A stretch of 10,640 nucleotides of DNA from Clostridiales bacterium. GTDB lineage: Bacteria > Bacillota > Clostridia > Oscillospirales > QAMX01. Below, piece by piece: positions 6,477 to 10,640 of the stretch; within the stretch, counting starts at the first letter, position 1; each line of letters begins with the position of its first letter. The notes below the pieces were generated by a model. The model did no database searches and was not told the origin of the DNA. It saw nothing but the letters and a program-made list of their open reading frames with translations. The translations under genes were made by a program, and so were the position numbers. The stretch spans positions 1-10,640 of the forward strand of contig QAMX01000093.1 of the NCBI GenBank assembly GCA_003149835.1, given 5' to 3'.

Positions 6477-6499
6477 GTGAAAATCCGGCGGCAATAATA
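6470..6499 (+). promoter_or_regulatory. Sigma-F-like (forespore) promoter before the SpoIIQ-like gene
   Basis: GTATA at 6470-6474, a 15-bp spacer and GGCAATAATA at 6490-6499 fit the sigma-F pattern GYWTA and GGNNANAHTR as I recall it. The match suits a SpoIIQ homologue, since B. subtilis spoIIQ is a sigma-F-dependent gene. One caution is that the predicted start falls right at the Shine-Dalgarno site (GGAGG, 6506-6510), giving a very short leader. Confidence 0.45.
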
Positions 6500-6518
6500 G
6501 CCTCAGGAGGTGTATCCA

Positions 6519-7283
6519 ATGGCAGATCACAACAATCAGACCGGTCAGGACGGCTCGAAAGGCGAGTTTGCCCTGAAACGGGCGGGAAAATTCATTCTTG
6601 GAAAGGGCTTTTACATAGTCCTGTTCCTGTGCATCGCTGCAATAGGAGTATCAGGCTATGTAATCTTGACGGCAGGCAACTCGGAGGTCGACCCGGATCT
6701 CCCCGATATCCCCGACATCGGGCTTTCTACCACGGTTCCGTACAGCGGTATCGGGCTGGGGACGAGCGAGCCGGATCACGCGGCCGGCACCCAGACGCTG
6801 ATCCCCGACAGCACCACGGCGCCGCCGGAAACCACGGCTAAACCGCCGCAGACCACGGCGGCGAAGGTGTTCTATATGCGGCCGGTCGCAGGCGAGGTCA
6901 TCCGCGACTATTCGGAATCGACGCCGGTCTATAACCCGACCATGGACGACTGGCGCGTGCACACGGGGATCGACATCGCCGCTGAGAGCGGCGAGGCGGT
7001 CTGCGCCGTCGCGGCCGGAACGGTGAGCGCGGTCTATGAGGACTATTTCAAGGGCGTCGTCGTGGAAATTCTGCATCTCGACGGCAGGACGTCGGTCTAC
7101 TGCGGCCTCGCCGAGGAGCCTGAAGCCGTCGTCGGAGATTCCGTGACGGCCGGGACGATCATCGGCGGCGTGGGCGAGACGGCGATTTTTGAATCGCTCG
7201 ACGGCGCGCACCTGCATTTTGAGATGAAGCAGAACGGCGCCTATATCGACCCCAACCTCTATCTGCCGGACGCGGCGAACTGA
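6519..7283 (+). CDS. SpoIIQ-like membrane-anchored M23 peptidase
   Basis: This 254-residue protein has a short basic cytoplasmic N-terminus, one membrane helix at about 31-52, a Thr/Pro-rich linker to about 115 and a C-terminal M23 (LytM) domain. Zinc ligands look intact: HTGID with His148 and Asp152, and HLHFE at 231-235 with His231 and His233. The sequence around WRVHTGIDI and GETAIFE before HLHFE resembles clostridial SpoIIQ, the forespore protein that pairs with SpoIIIAH across the engulfing membranes and, in clostridia, often keeps its metal-binding site. A general cell-wall endopeptidase is the alternative. GGAGG with 8-nt spacing selects the ATG at 6519 over an in-frame GTG at 6510. 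Spore-type expression is supported by a sigma-F-like promoter upstream. Usual neighbours such as spoIID are absent. Two terminators follow, so it is monocistronic. Confidence 0.82.
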   Translation: MADHNNQTGQDGSKGEFALKRAGKFILGKGFYIVLFLCIAAIGVSGYVILTAGNSEVDPDLPDIPDIGLSTTVPYSGIGLGTSEPDHAAGTQTLIPDSTTAPPETTAKPPQTTAAKVFYMRPVAGEVIRDYSESTPVYNPTMDDWRVHTGIDIAAESGEAVCAVAAGTVSAVYEDYFKGVVVEILHLDGRTSVYCGLAEEPEAVVGDSVTAGTIIGGVGETAIFESLDGAHLHFEMKQNGAYIDPNLYLPDAAN

Positions 7284-7327
7284 CAGCCGGCGGCAGCGCT
7301 TTTTGAAGAAATATTGGAAAAACCATA

Positions 7328-7369
7328 GACCCGCAGGGCGATCGGCAGACCGCTCCTGCGGGTCGTTTC
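7328..7369 (+). terminator. Intrinsic terminator 1 after the M23 peptidase gene
   Basis: GACCCGCAGG (7328-7337) pairs perfectly with CCTGCGGGTC (7355-7364). A GCG/CGC extension inside the loop lengthens the stem past one bulged base. The following tract GTTT is short and C-rich, so it may be partial. Confidence 0.65.
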
Positions 7370-7392
7370 CCCCGTCTGCCGCCGCACCGCTC

Positions 7393-7426
7393 CGCCGGCG
7401 CAGAGAGCTGCGCCGGCGTCTGTTTT
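7393..7426 (+). terminator. Intrinsic terminator 2 after the M23 peptidase gene
   Basis: CGCCGGCGCAG (7393-7403) pairs perfectly over 11 bp with CTGCGCCGGCG (7408-7418) around an AGAG loop, followed by TCTGTTTT. It backs up the weaker terminator just before it and insulates the next transcription unit. Confidence 0.8.
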
Positions 7427-7441
7427 GATTTATAAACATTT

Positions 7442-7455
7442 TGGAAACGTTTGAA
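7442..7455. promoter_or_regulatory. cre-like / LacI-family operator candidate
   Basis: TGGAAACGTTTGAA matches the TGNAANCGNTTNCA pattern of CcpA and other LacI-family operators at all but one defined position. It overlaps an AACGTT-TG-AACGTT repeat (7446-7459) and lies just upstream of the -35 box of the 51-aa gene. Its position near -50 would suit activation as well as repression. Confidence 0.35.
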
Positions 7456-7463
7456 CGTTCCTC

Positions 7464-7492
7464 TTGAAAAGCAGGCGGAAAAGGTGTAGAAT
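7464..7492 (+). promoter_or_regulatory. Sigma-A-type promoter of the 51-aa membrane protein gene
   Basis: TTGAAA (7464-7469) and TAGAAT (7487-7492) are 17 bp apart. The predicted start near 7499 leaves a leader of about 73 nt. That leader holds a hairpin, CCCGG (7504-7508) with CCGGG (7531-7535) and an inner GCGC/GCGC pairing at 7510-7513 and 7525-7528. Confidence 0.75.
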
Positions 7493-7571
7493 AAAAAGCG
7501 TTTCCCGGCGCGCATCTTCATTTGGCGCTCCCGGGAGCCGAATTCAGCGGTCAAAAAGGAGGCTCGGCGCG

Positions 7572-7727
7572 GTGGACGGCGAAAAGGGCGGAAAGAAAAT
7601 CAGCGCCGGCAAAAAGCTCGGCGCGTATCTGGCGCGCGGGGCCTATTATCTGTGGCTCGCCGCCGTCTCGGTCGGCACGCTCTGCATCATCATTTACGCT
7701 TTGTTTTTGAAAACCTCTCTGATGTAA
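7572..7727 (+). CDS. Small single-span membrane protein, 51 aa, GTG start
   Basis: I do not recognise this family. The 51-residue product has a basic, glycine- and lysine-rich N-terminus (MDGEKGGKKISAGKK), then one hydrophobic helix at about 25-46 (YYLWLAAVSVGTLCIIIYALFL), and ends KTSLM. The positive-inside rule places the N-terminus in the cytoplasm. The start is a GTG, nine bases after a strong AAAAAGGAGG at 7556-7565. The frame extends back to 7464, but that codon is the -35 box of the promoter, so the longer version is excluded. It has its own promoter, a structured leader and a cre-like box, and is insulated from the peptidase gene by two terminators. This makes an expressed small protein more likely than a chance frame. 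A terminator hairpin begins about 138 bases after the stop. Confidence 0.7.
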   Translation: MDGEKGGKKISAGKKLGAYLARGAYYLWLAAVSVGTLCIIIYALFLKTSLM

Positions 7728-7824
7728 GCCCGCGCCGTCTCGGTCCGGCGGCGTAAACGTTCGGCCGCTCCATCCCATTTTTGACAGCAATCGGGCCGAC
7801 GCCCGCCGATCGGAGAAAACCGGT

Positions 7825-7866
7825 ATGACGCTGTATCACTCTCTTTATCAGGACGACGATCGATAG
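7825..7866 (+). CDS. Possible 13-aa peptide MTLYHSLYQDDDR
   Basis: An ATG nine bases after CGGAG opens a 13-codon frame whose TAG stop overlaps the first bases of the terminator stem at 7865. It would share the transcript of the 51-aa gene. There is no run of a single regulatory codon of the kind seen in classical attenuation leaders. A frame this short can occur by chance, so it is a weak candidate. Confidence 0.2.
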   Translation: MTLYHSLYQDDDR

Positions 7867-7898
7867 CGCTTGGCCTTCACAGGCACAAGCGCTTTTTT
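7865..7898 (+). terminator. Intrinsic terminator, likely ending the 51-aa gene transcript
   Basis: AGCGCTTG (7865-7872) pairs with CAAGCGCT (7886-7893), with an inner CCT/AGG pairing around TCAC, followed by six Ts (7893-7898). Its 3' half overlaps a second inverted repeat that could form instead. Confidence 0.85.
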
Positions 7899-7912
7899 AT
7901 GTTGTGCCTGTG
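7878..7912 (+). repeat. Inverted repeat competing with the terminator stem
   Basis: CACAGGCACAA (7878-7888) is perfectly complementary to TTGTGCCTGTG (7902-7912) around a 13-nt loop containing the terminator T-run. Because 7886-7888 also belong to the terminator stem, the two hairpins cannot both form. The arrangement resembles a switch, though the downstream arm is made only after the T-run is transcribed. Confidence 0.6.
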
Positions 7913-7927
7913 GAGACAGACGTTTTT

Positions 7928-7968
7928 GCCGCACAGGTGCTTTTTGGGTATCTGTGCGGCTGTTTTTA
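7928..7968 (+). terminator. Second intrinsic terminator-like hairpin
   Basis: GCCGCACAG (7928-7936) pairs perfectly with CTGTGCGGC (7952-7960) and is followed by TGTTTTTAT. No gene lies between it and the terminator at 7865-7898, so it is either a back-up or the end of a small RNA. Confidence 0.7.
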
Positions 7969-8045
7969 TGCTCCCGCGCAATAACGCCCCGCCTCGAACC
8001 GTAAGCGCCGGAAAAAGCGCCTGTAAAACCCGCCGGCGGACAATC

Positions 8046-8095
8046 GCGCCGTTTCTCCGCAGGCGTCCCCGCGGGCCGCCCTTCGGCGCTTTTTT
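8046..8095 (+). terminator. Third terminator-like hairpin, next to the MBOAT promoter
   Basis: GCGCCG (8046-8051) can pair with CGGCGC (8084-8089), followed by six Ts (8090-8095). The loop is long and GC-rich, with alternative pairings close to the T-run, so the exact fold is uncertain. The -35 box of the MBOAT promoter begins only four bases later. Confidence 0.55.
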
Positions 8096-8098
8096 CAC

Positions 8099-8127
8099 TT
8101 GACGGCGGGCAACGGCTCGTGTATAAT
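8099..8127 (+). promoter_or_regulatory. Sigma-A-type promoter of the MBOAT gene
   Basis: TTGACG (8099-8104) and a perfect TATAAT (8122-8127) are separated by 17 bp. The predicted start is near 8134, about 34 nt before the ATG. Confidence 0.85.
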
Positions 8128-8167
8128 TTTGGGTAGAACGTTCTCCTGTCCGAAAGGGTTTCACGAT

Positions 8168-9559
8168 ATGGTTTTTTCGAGCCTGCTGTTTCTGTTCGTC
8201 TACCTGCCGCTGACGCTGCTGGTTTACTACGTCGCGCCGCGCGCGTGGCGCAATTTCATCCTCTTTTTCGTCAGCCTCGTCTTTTACGGCTGGGGCGAGC
8301 CGGTCTATATCGCGCTGATGCTGTTTTCGATCACGATCAACTACGCCGCCGGCTTTCTCGTCGAAAAATACCGCGGCCGCGACAGGCTGGCGCGGCGCGT
8401 CGTCTTCGGCTCGGTCGCCGTCAACCTGCTGCTGCTGATCTTTTTCAAATACTATGATTTTCTCGCCGTCAGCTTTACGCAGCTCACCGGCGTCGCCCTG
8501 CCCGTTCTCGGGCTGGGGCTGCCGATCGGCATCTCGTTTTATACGTTTCAGGCGATGTCGTATCCCATCGACGTCTACCGCTCCGACGCGGAGGTACAGC
8601 GCAGCTTTGTGCGCTTCGGCGCGTTTGTGACGCTGTTTCCCCAGCTCATCGCCGGGCCGATCATCCGCTATAAAGACGTCGCCGATCAGCTCAACGCCCG
8701 CGACCATTCGGCGGAAAAGTTCTCGTCCGGCGTTTTGAAATTCACCGCCGGCCTCTGCAAAAAGGTGCTGCTCGCCAACAACATCGGCCGGCTCTGGGAC
8801 GCGACCTTTGCCCTGCCTGCCTCCGAGCTGAGCGCGCTCGGCGCGGTTCTTGGCGTCGCGGCGTTCTCGTTCCAGATTTATTTCGACTTTTCCGGCTACT
8901 CCGACATGGCCGTCGGCCTCGGGCGGATGCTCGGCTTTGAGTTTCTGGAAAACTTCAACTACCCCTATATCTCCAAAAGCATCACCGAGTTCTGGCGGCG
9001 CTGGCACATTTCGCTCTCGACCTGGTTCCGCGATTACGTCTACATCCCCCTCGGCGGCAACCGCGTCTCGCGGCTGAAAAACTACCGCAACATCTTCGTG
9101 GTCTGGATGCTGACGGGGCTGTGGCACGGCGCGAGCTGGAATTTTCTGCTCTGGGGCGTGTATTTCGCCATTCTGCTGATGCTCGAAAAGGCGTTTCTGC
9201 TCAACTGGCTCAAAAAAGCGCCCGCCGCCCTCGCGCACCTCTATACGCTGCTGCTCGTTATGCTGAGCTGGGCGATCTTCGCCATCGAGGATTTCAGCGC
9301 GCTCGGGGCCTATCTCGGCGCGATCTTCGGCGGCGCGCCGCTGGCAAACGGAGCTTTCTGGTACAACCTCCGCTCCTACCTGCCGCTGCTCGTCGTGCTC
9401 TGCATCGCCTCGACGCCGCTGGCCGCAAAGCTCTACGGGCGCATTCCCGAGCGCGTCCGCGCCGTGCTGTCGCCGCTGCTCACCTTGGCGGGGCTTCTCG
9501 TCTCGACGGCGTATCTCGTCGATTCGACCTACAATCCGTTTCTCTATTTCCGTTTCTGA
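8168..9559 (+). CDS. MBOAT family membrane-bound O-acyltransferase (AlgI/DltB-like)
   Basis: This 463-residue polytopic membrane protein has the length and about ten hydrophobic segments of bacterial MBOAT acyltransferases. Conserved features include FPQLIAGPI at 157-165, QIYFDFSGYSDMA at 236-248, ITEFWRRWHISL at 272-283 with His280, the PLGGNR loop at 294-299, and TGLWHGASWNF at 316-326 with the catalytic His320. AlgI-type members move an acyl group, often acetyl, across the membrane to an extracellular polysaccharide; DltB-type members serve D-alanylation. The order of motifs fits the AlgI/PatA branch better, but the acceptor is unknown. Usual partners (an SGNH/AlgX-like hydrolase or dlt genes) are not adjacent, and the gene is bounded by its own promoter and terminator. 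The frame reads back to 8099, but that is the -35 box. The ATG used has AAAGGG about 9 nt upstream. Confidence 0.93.
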   Translation: MVFSSLLFLFVYLPLTLLVYYVAPRAWRNFILFFVSLVFYGWGEPVYIALMLFSITINYAAGFLVEKYRGRDRLARRVVFGSVAVNLLLLIFFKYYDFLAVSFTQLTGVALPVLGLGLPIGISFYTFQAMSYPIDVYRSDAEVQRSFVRFGAFVTLFPQLIAGPIIRYKDVADQLNARDHSAEKFSSGVLKFTAGLCKKVLLANNIGRLWDATFALPASELSALGAVLGVAAFSFQIYFDFSGYSDMAVGLGRMLGFEFLENFNYPYISKSITEFWRRWHISLSTWFRDYVYIPLGGNRVSRLKNYRNIFVVWMLTGLWHGASWNFLLWGVYFAILLMLEKAFLLNWLKKAPAALAHLYTLLLVMLSWAIFAIEDFSALGAYLGAIFGGAPLANGAFWYNLRSYLPLLVVLCIASTPLAAKLYGRIPERVRAVLSPLLTLAGLLVSTAYLVDSTYNPFLYFRF

Positions 9560-9573
9560 CGGGATCCGATCTG

Positions 9574-9602
9574 AAAACCGCCGGCAAGCTGCCGGCGGTT
9601 TT
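9574..9602 (+). terminator. Strong intrinsic terminator after the MBOAT gene
   Basis: AAAACCGCCGGCA (9574-9586) and TGCCGGCGGTTTT (9590-9602) form a perfect 13-bp stem around AGC. It starts 15 bases after the stop codon and makes the MBOAT gene monocistronic. Confidence 0.88.
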
Positions 9603-9701
9603 CGCGGCTTGTCTCGCAAACGGCGCGCCTGACCCAAAAGAATCCGTCGAAGCCCCGCGCGGTTATTTATAAAAATCGAATGAAAAAATCGTGATTTGTC
9701 C

Positions 9702-9730
9702 TTGACAAACCGTGTCGAAAAACGTATAAT
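9702..9730 (+). promoter_or_regulatory. Consensus sigma-A promoter of the coiled-coil lipoprotein gene
   Basis: TTGACA (9702-9707) and TATAAT (9725-9730) are both perfect and 17 bp apart, in a locally AT-rich stretch. This is the strongest promoter in the window, suggesting high basal expression. The leader would be about 31 nt. Confidence 0.92.
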
Positions 9731-9767
9731 GGCAGAAAAAGGACGGAATAAAATTGGGGGTTTAACG

Positions 9768-10337
9768 ATGAAAAGCAAAAACAGGCGCCTGCTCGTGTGC
9801 GCGCTGCTGTGCGCGCTCGCCCTGCTCTCCGCCTGCGCCGACAGAAGCGAGCTGGATGCGCTGCGGGAAGAAAACGAGCGCCTGCGCGCCGAGGTGAGCG
9901 GCGCGGAGACGAGCGGCGCGGAGGCGAGCGGCACAGAGGCGGGGGAAGGAAAGAGCACCGTATCTCTGGTAGGAAAAACGGAATGGTTCGACTCCAAAAA
10001 TATATCCCGCGTTTCCTCGCTGCAATTTTCCTTCGCCAACCACACTGACAAAGTCGTTAAGGGCGTTCAGGGCGAACTGATCATCATGAATATGTTCGGC
10101 GACACGCTGTACGAGGGCATGTTGTCGGTCGACGGGCTGCGCATCGAGCCGGGACAGACGGGATATCGGCAGGTTACGGATTATGGAGGATATAATTCCG
10201 AATTTTCACCCAGCTTTGATGACTACACCTATGGCACATGCAGGACCATCTACAACCTCTCCGCCGAGGATATGTCGATCGACTTTCAGCTCACCGCCCT
10301 CGCCTATGCCGACGGCTCGTTTGAGCGCTTTGACTGA
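9768..10337 (+). CDS. Putative lipoprotein with short coiled coil and Ig-like C-terminal domain
   Basis: I do not recognise a named family. The 189-residue product starts with a lipoprotein signal: basic MKSKNRR, a hydrophobic core at 8-20 and the lipobox LSAC at 20-23, anchoring at Cys23. A short coiled coil follows (ELDALREENERLRAEV, 28-43), then three imperfect SGAE-type repeats at 44-58. The remaining part (about 64-189) is predicted to be beta-rich; FANHTDKVVKGVQGELIIMN and the IEPGQT turn resemble FxLYD/DUF5780-type immunoglobulin-like extracellular domains, an uncertain resemblance. The likely role is a surface or envelope protein. The frame reads back to 9696, but that lies upstream of a perfect -10 box. 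The ATG at 9768 has GGGGG seven bases before it, a slightly unusual ribosome-binding site. The next gene follows after 44 bases and may be cotranscribed. Confidence 0.75.
   Translation: MKSKNRRLLVCALLCALALLSACADRSELDALREENERLRAEVSGAETSGAEASGTEAGEGKSTVSLVGKTEWFDSKNISRVSSLQFSFANHTDKVVKGVQGELIIMNMFGDTLYEGMLSVDGLRIEPGQTGYRQVTDYGGYNSEFSPSFDDYTYGTCRTIYNLSAEDMSIDFQLTALAYADGSFERFD
9897..9941 (+). repeat. Three tandem 15-bp repeats in the lipoprotein linker
   Basis: Units AGCGGCGCGGAGACG, AGCGGCGCGGAGGCG and AGCGGCACAGAGGCG encode SGAET, SGAEA and SGTEA. The unit is in frame, so copy-number change would lengthen or shorten the spacer between coiled coil and C-terminal domain without breaking the protein. 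Confidence 0.85.
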
Positions 10338-10381
10338 CCGCCGCCGCGCTCCGGCGGCCGATTCACAGGGAGGAAACGCCT

Positions 10382-10640
10382 ATGTATCAAACCTCGGTCC
10401 CGCTGGTGCGGTTTTTTGAGCGGCAGGAGGAAAACATCGCCGAGGCGAAGCGGCTTGGCGCTTCGCGCGTGTTTCTCTGCGTCGGGCGCGGGCTGGCCGG
10501 CGAGGCGGAAAACCGCGCCGAGCTTGATCGCCTCGCCGAAAATATCCCCGTCTACGAGGCCGCGGGCTTTGAGGTCGGCGTCTGGATTCCGACCATCGGG
10601 CACGGCGGCCCGCTCGCGGGCGACTGCGGCGGCGCGTTTC
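10382..10640 (+). CDS. Unidentified protein, N-terminal 86 residues only (truncated by window end)
   Basis: The frame starts MYQTSVPLVRFFERQE at an ATG eight bases after GGGAGG and stays open to the window edge. Visible features are an alternation of helices and strands: RLGASRVFLCVGRGL (about 24-38), LAENIPVYEAAGFEVGVWIP (about 51-70) and TIGHGGPLAGD (about 71-81). This strand-helix rhythm and the phrase AGFEVGVWIP resemble the first strands of a TIM-barrel protein such as a glycoside hydrolase, but I cannot name the family. No signal peptide is seen, so the product is probably cytoplasmic. It lies 44 bases after the lipoprotein gene with only a weak GC hairpin and no T-tract between, so it may be read from the same promoter. 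Confidence 0.7.
   Translation, partial: MYQTSVPLVRFFERQEENIAEAKRLGASRVFLCVGRGLAGEAENRAELDRLAENIPVYEAAGFEVGVWIPTIGHGGPLAGDCGGAF

Larger units (their letters stand above)
7728..8167 (+). other. 440-bp interval without a recognised gene, rich in terminator-like hairpins
   Basis: The first 95 bases show nothing beyond an isolated TTGACA at 7781-7786 that lacks a matching -10. A possible 13-codon frame is at 7825-7866. Hairpins follow at 7865-7898, 7928-7968 and 8046-8095. The last 70 bases carry the MBOAT promoter and Shine-Dalgarno site. Base composition around 7863-7970 is less GC-rich than the neighbouring genes. Confidence 0.7.

Noticed and set aside
7781..7786. TTGACA as a promoter for the 13-codon frame
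   Set aside because: No acceptable -10 exists 16-18 bp downstream; that stretch is GC-rich.
7877..10051. A 724-codon minus-strand open frame opposite the MBOAT gene
   Set aside because: It runs antisense through a clear MBOAT gene, two promoters and several terminators. Its product is a low-complexity Arg/Glu/Asp-rich sequence typical of an antisense shadow.
10338..10381. A terminator between the lipoprotein and the last gene
   Set aside because: CCGCCG/CGGCGG can pair, but no T-tract follows, so it is not a convincing intrinsic terminator.

Overview
The window is GC-rich, gene-dense bacterial chromosome with Firmicutes-style signals: purine-rich Shine-Dalgarno sites, TTGACA/TATAAT promoters with 17-bp spacing, and many intrinsic terminators. 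A SpoIIQ-like forespore peptidase, two lipoproteins and a YvlD-type membrane protein fit a high-GC member of the Clostridia, perhaps an Oscillospirales-like gut organism. This placement is inferred from protein families and signals; there is no rRNA to confirm it.

Positions 1-3200 hold a minus-strand operon. It is transcribed from a promoter near 3170-3198 in the order sugar-phosphate isomerase/epimerase-like TIM barrel, DUF6807 (PmoA-like) protein, Gfo/Idh/MocA oxidoreductase. It probably acts on an unusual sugar, cyclitol or oxidised glycoside and may continue to the left. Positions 3268-4362 hold a plus-strand pair: a four-helix YvlD/phage-holin-like membrane protein and an RsmC-like methyltransferase, joined by an ATGA overlap. 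The pair ends at a bidirectional terminator shared with the converging operon on the right.

Positions 4445-6345 hold a minus-strand TetR regulator followed by an overlapping transglutaminase-like lipoprotein. The promoter sits inside a 54-bp perfect inverted repeat rich in ACCG/CGGT, which looks like an autoregulatory operator. After a divergent intergenic region with a large hairpin comes a plus-strand SpoIIQ-like M23 peptidase (6519-7283). A sequence resembling a sigma-F promoter lies just upstream of it, and two tandem terminators follow.

Positions 7442-8167 hold a very small membrane-protein gene (51 aa) with its own promoter, a cre-like box and a leader hairpin. A 440-bp stretch without a recognised gene follows, carrying three terminator-like hairpins, one of which overlaps a competing inverted repeat. 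Next is an MBOAT O-acyltransferase (8168-9559) with a textbook promoter and terminator, then a coiled-coil lipoprotein (9768-10337). Last is the start of an unidentified gene (10382 onward) cut by the window edge.

The strongest candidates for something undescribed are the 51-aa gene with its structured downstream region, and the TetR/transglutaminase-lipoprotein unit with its long operator. I found no CRISPR array, tRNA, rRNA, insertion sequence or recognisable defence system.
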